Assembly (NCBI GenBank): GCA_016702545.1
Contig: JADJDT010000005.1
Span: 1 to 64,000, forward strand
Direction: 5' to 3'
Source of the DNA: Pseudomonadota bacterium
GTDB lineage: Bacteria; Myxococcota_A; Polyangia; GCA-2747355
DNA length: 64,000 nt
In this document: positions 35,983 to 45,600 of the stretch, in pieces
Layout: each line of letters begins with the position of its first letter
Position numbering within the stretch: the first letter of the stretch is position 1
Position numbers and translations under genes: made by a program
The notes under the pieces: generated by a model
The model's database searches: none
What the model was told of the DNA's origin: nothing
Seen by the model: only the letters and a program-made list of their open reading frames with translations

Positions 35983-37005
35983 CTAGCCCTGCCCCTTGTC
36001 GCTCGCCAGGGAGGCGTAGGCCTGGTCGAAGGGGTGGCCGAAGACCGCCTCGAAGGTGGTGTTGTCCTCTTCGGCCAGATCGCGATGCATGCGCTCGAAG
36101 GTCTCCCAGAGCTGCTTGGGCCCGACCGCCCGCTGGCTGCCGCCCGCCTCCGCGCGAATCATCTCCGGGCTCAGCCGCTCGAGCAGGTTGCGCAGCCCCG
36201 CGACCATGCCGTTGAGCAGGCCGACCTCGTGCAGCATGATGTTCTTGAAGGCCTGCTCCAGCGCAGGGACGGTGTCGCGACCGAGGTCGAAGAGCGCCCG
36301 CCCGAGGACCTCGGGGTCGTCGCTGCGCCCGAGCAGCTCGTCACCAGGCGCGGCGATCGCGCGCAGGTCGAGCATCTGGCGACACTGGTCCTGGCCGCGG
36401 CGCAGGGCGATCAGGCAGCGCAGGAAGACCTCGAGCAGCTGGTCGAGACGGTCACCGAAAACCAGCAGCTGCTGCGGGTCGTCGAGCGGCCGCCCGACCA
36501 GGTGCTGTGCCAGGCCGTTGAGCACGTGCAGGGCGCTGCGGTGGAGCGCACTGAGCTCGCCGCCCCCCATCGGACCCAGCGGCGGCGGCGCGCCCGAGGG
36601 CGACGCGGACGCGGGCGCGGGCGCAGCGACGGCCGGCCCCGGCGCCTGAAGCACCCCAGGGACGGCCACCACGCGCACCTGCAGCGAGAAGGGCACCACG
36701 CGCACGACCTCGCCGCCCGTCAGGACCACGGCCTCGTTGGCCGTGAGCTTGCGCCCGTCGACCAGCACGCTGTTGGTGCTGCTGACCTGCGTGATCGTGG
36801 CCGCGCCGGCGGCCACTCCGAGGGCCGCGTGCCACTGCGACACGTAGGGGTGGTCGAGCACGAGCTCGTTGCCGCTGTTGCGGCCGATGCGCACCGGCCA
36901 GCGCTCGAAGCTCAGCTCGCGGGTCTGACCGTCCACCTCGTTGTGCAGCCGCAGCTGCAACACGAGGGGGAAGGGACCAGGGGCGGAAGCGGGCGTGCGG
37001 GTCAT
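35983..37005 (-). CDS. tagH: T6SS FHA-domain protein TagH (Fha)
   Basis: The 340-residue protein has an N-terminal FHA domain (RIGRNSGNELVLDHPYVSQW, then ATITQVSSTNSVLVDGRKL). An Ala/Pro-rich linker near residue 120-150 follows. The C-terminal T6SS-FHA domain has LWETFERMHRDLAEED and the closing TTFEAVFGHPFDQAYASL. This is the family whose threonine phosphorylation by PpkA triggers T6SS assembly. The start at 37005 is chosen because upstream codons in the same frame are atypical. It is the first gene of the fha-pppA pair. Confidence 0.88.
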   Translation of the reverse strand: MTRTPASAPGPFPLVLQLRLHNEVDGQTRELSFERWPVRIGRNSGNELVLDHPYVSQWHAALGVAAGAATITQVSSTNSVLVDGRKLTANEAVVLTGGEVVRVVPFSLQVRVVAVPGVLQAPGPAVAAPAPASASPSGAPPPLGPMGGGELSALHRSALHVLNGLAQHLVGRPLDDPQQLLVFGDRLDQLLEVFLRCLIALRRGQDQCRQMLDLRAIAAPGDELLGRSDDPEVLGRALFDLGRDTVPALEQAFKNIMLHEVGLLNGMVAGLRNLLERLSPEMIRAEAGGSQRAVGPKQLWETFERMHRDLAEEDNTTFEAVFGHPFDQAYASLASDKGQG

Positions 37006-37306
37006 GGGCCTTGGCCGGTCAGGTGCGCTGGCGTGCCAGCGATAGCGAAGCGCGTTCTTGAGCTGGTCAGGGTCACTGTAGCGTGTCCGGGGCGCCCCCC
37101 CAAGGTTTCGTGCTGATGAAAGGGCGCGCATCGCGTTGGCGCGCTGCGTGCCCTTGACCCTTCGAGGCGCCATGATATCGTCTCGTCGCTTTGAACCCGC
37201 TTCTGCCTCGGAAATCGTCGCTAAGGGCTGCGCAGCCGCGGTGGAATCGACCCTGGGACCCTGGGGGGCTCGACCCTGGGCGGCTCGACCTTGGGCGGTG
37301 GGCGTG
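37006..37306. other. Divergent intergenic region between tagH and a lipoprotein gene
   Basis: About 300 bases. It must hold the promoter for the minus-strand tagH-pppA pair. The same frame as the downstream lipoprotein stays open back to 37136, so a longer protein is possible, but its extra N-terminus is unlike a signal peptide. A short direct repeat (GGCTCGACCYTGGG, about 37265-37295) is visible. Confidence 0.4.
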
Positions 37307-38335
37307 ATGCTTGCCGGCGCGCTGGCGCTCGCGAGCCTCGGCGGCTGCTGCACCAGCGCGCGCTGCCTCGACCGCCATAGCAGCCCCGATCGCGAGCGCG
37401 TGCGCGCGGCCAGCGTCAAGCTCGGCGTGGTCCACAACGACCGCGTCAGCAGCCCGGAGCGCGATCGCACCGACTGGAAGTTCGTGGACCTGCCCAAGCC
37501 GGGCAAGCTCTCGGTGCAGCTCCACTGGGACAACGGCCAGGCGCGGCTCGAGCTGACGGTCTTCGACGTGCTGGGCGTCAAGGTCCAGGACGGCCGCCCC
37601 TGGGGCAGCGGCGGCCTGCGCGCCGTTGTCGCCGTCGAAGATCCCGGTCGCTACTTCGTGCGCGTGCGCGCCAGCGCCAAGCGCGACGAGACCGACTACT
37701 CGCTGCGGCTGGAGTTCGCCCCGGAGCGGCCGGCGGCGCAGTGCCAGCCCTGTCAGCCGGGTGAGCGCCGCTGCCTCGGCAGCGACGGCTATCTGGTCTG
37801 CGAGCAGGTGTCGCGCGACTGCAACGCCTGGAGCCGCACCTTCACCTGCGCCCCGGGCGTCACCTGCCGCGAGGGCCAATGCGAGACCTGCGCCGAGGCC
37901 TGCACGCCCGGCGCGCGCCGCTGCCGCGGCGGCGAGAGCTTCGAGGTCTGCCGCGCGGGCGAGGCGAGCTGCCCGAGCTGGGTCAGCGGCGGGAGCTGCC
38001 CCAACGGCGAGCGCTGCCGCGGCGCCGGCCAGTGCGCGGCCGTGCGGCGCGGCGGCGGCGGCGGCCGCGTCGATCCGCCTCCGTCGAACGATCGGGCGCG
38101 GGCCCGCATCATCAGCATCTACCGCTACCGCGGCCGCATGACGCTACACATCGAGATCGGCGACAACGCGGCGATCAAGGCCGGCCAGATCGGGCACGTG
38201 CTCGAGGGCGCGGGCGGCGAGCGCCTCGCCGGCGGCGAGATCAGGGTCTCGAAGGTGGCGGGACGCTTCGCCATCGCCACCACCAACCTCGAGACCCTCG
38301 GCAACAACCGCTGGGTCGAGATCCAGGTGCGATGA
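37307..38335 (+). CDS. Cys-rich secreted lipoprotein
   Basis: About 342 residues from the ATG at 37307. It begins with a lipoprotein signal (MLAGALALASLGGCC). A beta-rich domain follows (TDWKFVDLPKPGKLSVQLHW; GRYFVRVRASAKRDETDYSL), similar in type to pre-peptidase C-terminal domains. Then come three Cys-rich modules with the pattern CxPGxxRCxGxxxxxVC (CQPCQPGERRCLGSDGYLVC; CTPGARRCRGGESFEVC). A C-terminal ~80-residue domain (ISIYRYRGRMTLHIEIGDNA; VSKVAGRFAIATTNLETLGN) closes the protein. Such Cys modules are common in secreted proteins of Myxococcota. Its gene overlaps the next lipoprotein gene by four bases. It lies next to the T6SS locus, but no direct link is shown. Confidence 0.72.
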   Translation: MLAGALALASLGGCCTSARCLDRHSSPDRERVRAASVKLGVVHNDRVSSPERDRTDWKFVDLPKPGKLSVQLHWDNGQARLELTVFDVLGVKVQDGRPWGSGGLRAVVAVEDPGRYFVRVRASAKRDETDYSLRLEFAPERPAAQCQPCQPGERRCLGSDGYLVCEQVSRDCNAWSRTFTCAPGVTCREGQCETCAEACTPGARRCRGGESFEVCRAGEASCPSWVSGGSCPNGERCRGAGQCAAVRRGGGGGRVDPPPSNDRARARIISIYRYRGRMTLHIEIGDNAAIKAGQIGHVLEGAGGERLAGGEIRVSKVAGRFAIATTNLETLGNNRWVEIQVR

Positions 38336-38950
38336 GCGCCCTGCGTCGGCCGCGGCGGCCACGCGGGCCTGCTTCGTGGCCCACCGGAGCTGGGCCCGCA
38401 TCGCGGGCCGCCGCCGCCCTGGGCCTGGCCGCCCTGCTCGCGCTGAGCGCCTGCGCGGCCCACAGCGAGAGCAGCTCCGGCTGGCGCGACACCACCATCG
38501 CCTATGGACAGGGGCAGCTCCGGCTGTCGGTGCGCGTGCGCTGGGCCGTCGAGAGCGACCCGGCCGGCGCGGCCATTCGGACCCCCGAGGGGGGCGAGGC
38601 GCTGGTGCGGGTCTTCGCCTGCGGCCAGCCGGCACGGCAGGTCCGCGCGCACATCGCCGAGCGCCTGCGGGGACAGATGCTGCACGAGCGCCTGACCGAG
38701 CGCGGCCGGCGTGCTGGCCTGGGCCTGGCGCCCCAGCCCCGCCCAAGACGTGGAGCCTACCCAGGTGGCGGTGGCCCTCCACGGCCCCCTGCTGATCGCG
38801 GTCAGCTCGACCAACCTACCCGCCGACGAGGTCGCCGAGCTGGCCCGCCGCGTCCGCCTCGAGCTCCCCATCCCCCTGATCCGCGGCTGCCTCCCGATCT
38901 GCAGCCCCGAGCAACCCTGCCAACCCGAGACGGGCGCGCTGACGCTCTGA
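38332..38950 (+). CDS. Predicted lipoprotein, frameshifted
   Basis: The ATG overlaps the upstream stop (ATGA). It has a basic N-terminus, then LGLAALLALSAC as a lipobox and a domain starting GWRDTTIAYGQGQLRLSVRV. Near 38700-38712 the frame changes, and VLAWAWRPSPAQDVEPTQVA continues to the stop at 38950 (SSTNLPADEVAELARRVRLE, then four Cys near the end: GCLPICSPEQPC). One base inserted or lost explains the break. About 205 residues in total. The function is unknown; gene order suggests it works with the preceding lipoprotein. Confidence 0.6.
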
Positions 38951-39386
38951 GGTGCGGTGCGGGGGCAGCCAGCAGCAGGGGGACCCCACTGGCGTTGATG
39001 CGACTGGGCCCTCGTTGATGCGGGTCTTGGTCGGGGCTGCGGCCGGCGGCGCAGCGAGTGACTGACCGCCGCGGTTTCTCGTGTGTCCGCGGCGGTTACT
39101 TCCTCCGAGCTGCCGGTCAAGATCTGCGAGCCCTTCCGTGCAGCTGCGCGGGCTTACCGGCTCCCGGCGAACTGGCGCGCTGTTTGCTCTTGCCGGGGCA
39201 TGGAGGGCGCGGGCCCGCCCCCAACAGACCCCACCCCCGGGGGCGGGGGGGCCCCGGCGGGCGGGGGGGCGCGGGGGGGTGGGGGGGGGCGGGGGGGGGT
39301 GGGGGGGGGGCCGGGGCCCCGCCGGGGGGGGGGGGGGGGGGGCGCGGGGGGGGGGGTGGTTTCGCAGGTCTCAGTCTCTGCTGCTG
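38951..39386. other. Gene-free interval with an extreme G tract
   Basis: No gene is supported here. Bases from about 39233 to 39357 are almost pure G on the plus strand, with runs of 7-19 G separated by single C or T. Such a tract could form G-quadruplexes upstream of the metal-efflux genes. Equally it could be an artefact of sequencing or assembly. The interval must contain the promoter of the cupredoxin-cus group. Confidence 0.6.
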
Positions 39387-39758
39387 ATGACCATTCTCGC
39401 AGGGGCGCTCGGGAGCGCCGCTTGCGCGCGAAGCGCCCCCACCCCGCCAAGCAGCGCCGCAACCCCCAGCAGCCCTGCGGGGGCGCGTGGCTCATCGGGC
39501 GCCATCCAGGTCGCCGTCACGGCCGAGGGCTTCGTGGCCGCCCGGACGCGGGTCAAGGTCGGGCAGCCCGTGACCCTGGTGGTCACACGAAAGGTCGAGC
39601 GCACCTGCGCCACCGAGATCGTGCTCAAGGACTACGGCATCAACAAGCCCCTGCCGCTCGACCAGCCCGTCGCGATCACCTTCACGCCCCGCCAGCCGGG
39701 AAGAATCCGTTACGCCTGCGCGATGGACATGCTGGCCGGCGAGCTCGTGGCGGAGTGA
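39387..39758 (+). CDS. Cupredoxin-like lipoprotein
   Basis: The 123-residue protein begins at the ATG at 39387, with a short leader ending ALGSAACA, which resembles a lipobox. An Ala/Ser/Pro spacer precedes a cupredoxin-type beta domain. This has VTAEGFVAARTRVKVGQPVT, then CATEIVLKDYGINKPLPLDQ and a C-terminal IRYACAMDMLAGEL that offers Cys and Met ligands for copper. It lies 11 bases before the cusC-like gene. Proteins of this kind often accompany copper efflux systems as periplasmic metal binders. The frame upstream runs through the G tract and is not believed to be coding. Confidence 0.75.
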   Translation: MTILAGALGSAACARSAPTPPSSAATPSSPAGARGSSGAIQVAVTAEGFVAARTRVKVGQPVTLVVTRKVERTCATEIVLKDYGINKPLPLDQPVAITFTPRQPGRIRYACAMDMLAGELVAE

Positions 39759-39769
39759 GGCGCGCCCGC

Positions 39770-41265
39770 ATGCGACCCGCGCCTGCGAAGGTCCGAGCCA
39801 GCGCGCCGGTCCCGGCCAGGAGGGCAGGCCGTGTCCTTGCGGTAGCGGGCGGCCCCCGCAGCGCCGCGTCGAGCGCCCTCGTGCTGCTGGGTCTGCTGGC
39901 CACCCTGCGCTCCGCGCCGCCCAGGCGCCGGAGACGCCGCTGCCGACGGACGCCACCTTGACCCGGCTCCTCGCGCAGAGCCTGGCGGCTCGTCCCGAGC
40001 TGGCGCAGTCGGTGGCGCTCGTGCACGCGGAGGAGGCGCGGGTCTCGCAGGTCGCTGCCCTGCCGGACCCCACGCTCCAGCTCGGAGTCCAAAATGACGG
40101 CTTCACCAGCGTCGAGCTCGGCCGGATGGACACGAGCTTCGTGTCGCTGATGGCGTCGCAGACCTTCCCCTGGCCCGGCAAGCGGGGCCTGCGCCAGGCG
40201 CTCGCTACGCTCGGCGCGGCCCGGGCCAAGCAGGCCGTCGCGCGGTTGCGGCTGGCCACGGAGGCCGAGGTCAGGCGCGACTACCTGGAGCTGCTGCTGC
40301 TGCGCGACCGGCGGGCGCTGCTCGATCGACTCGAAGCGCTCGGGCAAACGGCCCGCGGGGCGGCGCAGGCACGCTATGAGGCTGGCGCCGGCGCACAGTC
40401 CGAGCTGCTGCGCGCCCAGCTCGAGCTCAACCGCCTGCGGCAGCGCCGCTGGCTGCTCGTGGCCGAGGAGCGCGGTCGCGTTCAAGCGCTCAATCGCTGG
40501 CGCGCCCACCCGCTCGAGGAGCCGATCGCCACCGCGGCCGGGCTGCGGCAGCTCCCCGCGCTCGCGGCATGGGCGAGCCGCTTCTCGGCCCAGCGCGCGC
40601 TCGAGCGCAGTCCCGAGCTCGCCGCCGCGCGGCTCGAGCTCGAGCGTACGCGCCGCGCCGTGGCGCTGGCGCAGACGAGCTACTACCCGGACCTCACCGT
40701 CGGCGCCGGGCTGATGATCCGCGGCAAGCTGCCACCGATGTGGCTTCTCAACGTGGGCGGGCCCTTGCCGCTCTTCGCGGCCAGCAAGCAGCGCCGCGCC
40801 GTGGCGGAGAGCCGCGCCCGGGCCAGCGCCGCCCAGCAGGAGGTCGCCGCGCTCGAGCAGCTGCTGCGGCTGCGCAGCGCGCAGCGACAGACAGCGTTCT
40901 CGGCGTTGCTGCAGACGCTCGCGCTCTATCAGCAGGGGTTACTCGTGCAGTCCGAGGCCACCACCCTCAGCACCTTCGCGCAGTACCAGGTGGGCAAGGC
41001 GTCCTTGGCCTCCGTGCTCGAGGCCAACACCGGCTTCCTCGCCGACCAGGAGGGCTATCTGCAGGCGATCGCGGCCGGCCACCGCCTGCTGATCGCCGAG
41101 GCGGAGGTCAGCCTCGTGGCGACCTCGTGGCCGGCGAGTGGCGCCGCAGCTTCGGCGGGCGGCACCGACGATCAACCCTTCGCCACGCTCGACGCTGCAG
41201 GCGAGGGGCGCGCACCTGCCGGTGCGAGCCCCTCGGCCACGGGCGGCTCGATGTCGGGCATGTGA
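39770..41265 (+). CDS. cusC: CusC-like outer-membrane efflux channel (TolC family), frameshifted leader
   Basis: About 498 residues of the TolC/CusC family, which forms the outer-membrane duct for tripartite efflux. The coiled-coil halves are visible (RPELAQSVALVHAEEARVSQ; ARYEAGAGAQSELLRAQLEL; FAQYQVGKASLASVLEANTG), along with LPDPTLQLGVQNDGF and SQTFPWPGKRGLRQAL, typical of the heavy-metal branch. The signal peptide begins at the ATG at 39770 (SSALVLLGLLA). The frame breaks near 39897-39910, after which ALRAAQAPETPLP continues in the frame of the mature protein. Without the upstream part, translation could only begin at a TTG at 39958 and would lack export. A single-base error is likely. 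Confidence 0.85.
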
Positions 41266-41275
41266 GCGAGGACCG

Positions 41276-42694
41276 ATGACCGACGAGACGACCGGTTCCA
41301 CCGCTTCCCCTGGCCCCAAACGCAGGTTTGGCGTCGCGACCCTGGGGCTGGTCGCGCTGCTCAGCGCCGCGGTGGCCACCAGCGTCACGCTCCTCCTGCC
41401 CCAGGCCTGGCGCGCCGGCGCCCGCGGGCGCGCGGGCACCGAGCACGCGGCCCCGGGGGGCGGCGCCGCGGTGCTCTATCAATGCCCGATGCATCCCTCA
41501 ATCGTCCAAGACCATCCCAGCACTTGCCCGATCTGCGGCATGAAGCTGCTCCTGGTCGACAAGGTGCTCCCGCTCGAGCAGGGTCGGCCGCAGACGACGA
41601 CGCCCACCTCCCCCACCCCGCCGCAGGACGCCAGCGGGCACCAGGACCCAGCCGGGCTGGTGACGGTCGAGATCGATCCACGACGGCAGCAGCTGATCGG
41701 TCTCCAGACCACCGAGGTGAGGGAGGGGCCCGTCGGGGGCTCCTGGCGCACCGTGGCGCGGGTCGCGATCGACGAGACGCGCGTACGACGCGTCAACCTG
41801 AAGGTCGCCGGCTTCGTCGAGCGGGTCTACGCCAACTTCGTCGGCAAGCGCGTCCTGCGGGGCGACCCGCTCTTCACGATCTACAGCCCCGAGCTGCTGG
41901 CCACACAGCAGGACTACCTGCTCGCGCTCAAGACGCGGCGGGCGCTCGCGAGCGGCGGGGGGGCGGCCGAGAGCGATGGCGACGCCCTGGTGGCGGCGGC
42001 CCGTCGCCGGCTGACGCTGTGGGACGTCCCCGCCGCGGAGCTCGACCGCCTCGCCAGCACCCTGCAGCCGACAAGGACCCTGACGATCTACTCCCCGGTC
42101 GCCGGCGTGTTGACCAAGAAGGACCTGGTCGAGGGGATGCCGCTGGCGGCCGGCGCGACGCCCTACGAGATCGTCGATCTCTCCACCGTCTGGGTGCTCG
42201 CCGAGGTCTATGAGAGCGAGCTCCGCTTCGTGAAGGAGGGCATGCGCGCCACCTTGACGCTCCACGCCTTCCCCGGGAGGGTGTTCGAGAGCCAGGTCCT
42301 GTTCATCGATCCGCTGCTGGACCCGCAGACGCGCACCGTCAAAGTTCGGCTCACGGCGGCCAATCCCACGCTGGAGCTGCGACCGGAGCTCTTCGGCGAG
42401 GTCGTCCTGCACGCCACCCCACGCCGGGGTCTGAGCATCCCGCCCGACGCCCTCATCGACGCCGGCGGCGCGAGCCTGGTCTTCGTCGCGCTGGGCGACG
42501 GCAGGTTCCAGCCGCGCGAGCTGCGGCTCGGCGAACGCGACGCCGCCTCTGTGGAGGTGATCAGCGGCCTGGTTGCCGGCGAGCACGTCGTCACCCGCGC
42601 CAACTTCCTCATCGACTCGGAATCACGCCTGCGCGCGGCCCTCGTCGAGCTTTCGGCCGGAGCCCCGCCCGGCCCGCGGGCCCAACCGCCATGA
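41276..42694 (+). CDS. cusB: CusB-like periplasmic adaptor with heavy-metal-binding domain
   Basis: The 472-residue membrane fusion protein links the inner-membrane pump to the outer-membrane channel. A membrane anchor lies at residues 20-40 (VATLGLVALLSAAVATSVTL). A heavy-metal-binding domain follows near residue 62 (YQCPMHPSIVQDHPSTCPIC). The lipoyl/hairpin domains include VNLKVAGFVERVYANFVGKR, GDPLFTIYSPELLATQQDYL and YSPVAGVLTKKDLVEGMPL. The beta-barrel contains VWVLAEVYESELRFVKEGMR. The presence of the metal-binding domain supports a Cu/Ag or similar role. It is located 10 bases after the cusC-like gene, and its stop overlaps the cusA start (ATGA). Confidence 0.92.
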   Translation: MTDETTGSTASPGPKRRFGVATLGLVALLSAAVATSVTLLLPQAWRAGARGRAGTEHAAPGGGAAVLYQCPMHPSIVQDHPSTCPICGMKLLLVDKVLPLEQGRPQTTTPTSPTPPQDASGHQDPAGLVTVEIDPRRQQLIGLQTTEVREGPVGGSWRTVARVAIDETRVRRVNLKVAGFVERVYANFVGKRVLRGDPLFTIYSPELLATQQDYLLALKTRRALASGGGAAESDGDALVAAARRRLTLWDVPAAELDRLASTLQPTRTLTIYSPVAGVLTKKDLVEGMPLAAGATPYEIVDLSTVWVLAEVYESELRFVKEGMRATLTLHAFPGRVFESQVLFIDPLLDPQTRTVKVRLTAANPTLELRPELFGEVVLHATPRRGLSIPPDALIDAGGASLVFVALGDGRFQPRELRLGERDAASVEVISGLVAGEHVVTRANFLIDSESRLRAALVELSAGAPPGPRAQPP

Positions 42695-45600
42695 TCAAGC
42701 GCGTCATCCGCTTCTCGGCCGAGCATCGCTATCTGGTCGTCGCCGGGACGCTGATCGCGCTCGCCTTCGCCTACGCGGCGATGCGCACGATCCCGCTCGA
42801 CGCGCTGCCCGATCTCGCCGACACGCAGGTGATCGTCTACGCGCGCTGGGATCGCAGCCCCGATCTGATCGAGGACCAGGTCACCTATCCGATCACGACC
42901 GCGCTGCTCGGCGCCCCCAAGGTCAAGGCCATCCGCGGCCTCTCCGACTTCGGCTTCAGCTACGTCTACGTGATCTTCGAGGACGGCACGGACCTCTACT
43001 GGGCCCGCTCGCGCGTGCTCGAGTACCTGTCGAAGATCACCGCGCAGCTCCCGCCCGGCGTGAAGCTCGAGCTCGGTCCGGACGCCTCCAGCGTCGGCTG
43101 GGTCTTTCAGTACGCGCTGGTCGACAAGGGCCAGCAGCACGCCGCCGATCAGCTCCGCTCCTACCAGGACTGGTTCCTGCGCTACGCGCTGCAGAGCGTG
43201 CCCGGCGTGGCCGAGGTCGCGACGGTCGGCGGCCAGGTGCGCCAGTATCAGGTCACCGTCAACCCCAATCAGCTGGTGGCCTACGGCCTGTCGCTGGACG
43301 CCGTGATTCAGGCCGTCCGCAGCGGCAACAACGACGTCGGCGGTCGCTTGGTCGAGCTGTCGGGCCGCGAGTACATGGTGCGCGGGCGCGGCTACGTCAA
43401 GAGCCTGCAGGACCTGGAGAACATCGTGCTCCGCGCCGAGCGCGGCGCGCCCATTCGGATCAAGGACGTCGCGACGGTCGCCCTCGGCCCGGAGATGCGC
43501 CGCGGCATCGCCGACTACAACGGCCAGGGCGACGTGGTCGGGGGCATCGTCGTGATGCGCGCCGGCGAGAACGCCCTCAGCGTGATCGAGCGCGTCAAGG
43601 CCAAGCTGGAGCAGCTGCGACCCTCGCTGCCGCGCGGCGTCGAGGTCGTCACGACCTACGATCGCTCGGAGCTGATCGAGCGCGCCATCTCCACGGTCAA
43701 GGCCAAGCTGATCGAGGAGCTGATCGTCGTCTCGCTGATCATCCTGATCTTCCTGTGGCACCTCCCGTCGGCGCTGATCCCGATCGTCACCATCCCCGTC
43801 GCCGTGGCGCTGGCCTTCGTTCCGCTGCAGCTCCTGGGGCTGAACGCGAATCTGATGTCGCTGGCGGGGATCGCGATCTCGGTCGGCGTGCTGGTCGATG
43901 GCGCGATCGTCGAGGTCGAGAACGCCTACAACAAGATCTACCTCTGGCAGCGCGACGGCCGGCAAGGCGACTTCTACAGCGTGCGGCTCGCGGCGCTGCT
44001 GGAGGTCGGTCCCGGCGTCTTCTTCTCCCTGCTGGTGATCGCCGTCGCCTTCCTGCCCGTCTTCACCCTCGTCGACCAGGAGGGCCGGCTCTTTCGCCCG
44101 CTGGCGTGGTCCAAGAACCTGGCGATGGCGATCGCCGCGCTCTTGGCGATCACGCTCGACCCGGCGCTGCGGATGCTCTTCGCCCGCAGCGAGCCCTTCA
44201 CCTTCCGGCCGCGACCGCTGGCCTGGTGCGCCACGCAGCTCCTGGTGGGCAAATACGAGGCCGAGGAGCGCCATCCGATCAGCCGGCTGCTGCACCGGCT
44301 CTACGAGCGCCCGTGTCGCTTCGTCCTGCGTCACGCCAAGGCGACCATCGTCGTGGCGATCCTGATCGTCGCCAGCACCGTCCCCGTGTACCTGCGCCTG
44401 GGGGCCGAGTTCATGCCTCCGCTGGGCGAGGGCACGATGCTCTACATGCCCTCGGCCGTCGAGCCTGGGATGTCGGTGGCCGAGGCGCAGAAGGCGCTGC
44501 AGCTGCAGGACAAGCTGCTGATGACCTTCCCCGAGGTCGTGCGGGTCTTCGGCAAGGCCGGCCGCGCCAACACCTCGACCGACCCCGCGCCCTTCACGAT
44601 GATGGAGACGACGATCCTGCTGCGACCCGAGCACGAATGGCGGGCGAAGCCGCGCTGGTACTCGTCCGCGGCGCCGGAGTGGCTCAAGCCGCTGCTGCGG
44701 CCCTTCTGGCCCGACCGCATCAGCTACGCCGAGCTGGAGGACGAGCTCAACCGCGCGCTTCAGCTCCCGGGCATCGCCAACGCCTGGACGATGCCGATCA
44801 AGGGTCGCCTGGACATGCTCTCGACCGGCATTCGCACGCCGGTCGGGATCAAAATCCTGGGGGCCGACCTCGCGACGATCGAGCGCCTCGCCAGGCAAAC
44901 CGAGGCCGCGGTGGCCAAGGTGGCCGGGACGCGCAGCGCCTACGCCGAGCGCGTCGCGGGGGGCTTCTTCCTCGACTTCGTGCTCAAGCGTGAGCAGCTC
45001 GCGCGCTATGGCCTCTCGATCGACGACGCCAACCTGATGGTGATGACGGCCGTCGGCGGCGACAACCAGAGCGTCACCGTCGAGGGTCGCGAGCGCTACG
45101 GCATCAACGTGCGCTACGCCCGGGCCTACCGCGAGGATCTGCAGGCCCTGCGCCGGGTGCTGATCCCGCTACCCCGCGGGCAGGGGCAGGTGCCGATGGA
45201 GGCGATCGCCGACGTCGTCCTCACGCACGGGCCGTCGATGATCCGTGACGAGAACGGGCTGCTGGCGGGCTACGTCTACGTCGACTTCGACACGGCGCAG
45301 CTCGACCTCGGCCACTACGTCGAGCGCGCGAAGCGTGCGGTCGCCAGCAGCGTGCCGCTGCCGACCGGCTACGCGATGGTCTGGAGCGGGCAGTACGAGA
45401 ACCTGCTGCGCGTCAAGGAACGCCTCAAGCTGGTGCTACCGCTGACGCTGGTGCTGATCTTCGTGCTGCTCTACCTCAACACGAAGTCGGCCTTCAAGAC
45501 GAGCGTGGTGCTGCTCGCCGTCCCCTTCTCGGCCGTCGGCGCCGTGTGGCTCTTGTCGCTACTGGGCTACAACCTGTCGATCGCGGTCTGGGTCGGGCTG

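Noticed and set aside
39081..39386. N-terminal extension of the cupredoxin gene through the G tract
   Set aside because: It would encode dozens of Gly/Arg residues ahead of a good leader peptide; the ATG at 39387 gives a normal lipoprotein signal.
42208..44898. 896-codon frame antisense to cusA
   Set aside because: cusA is a certain gene in the opposite direction; the antisense frame is open only because of codon bias.
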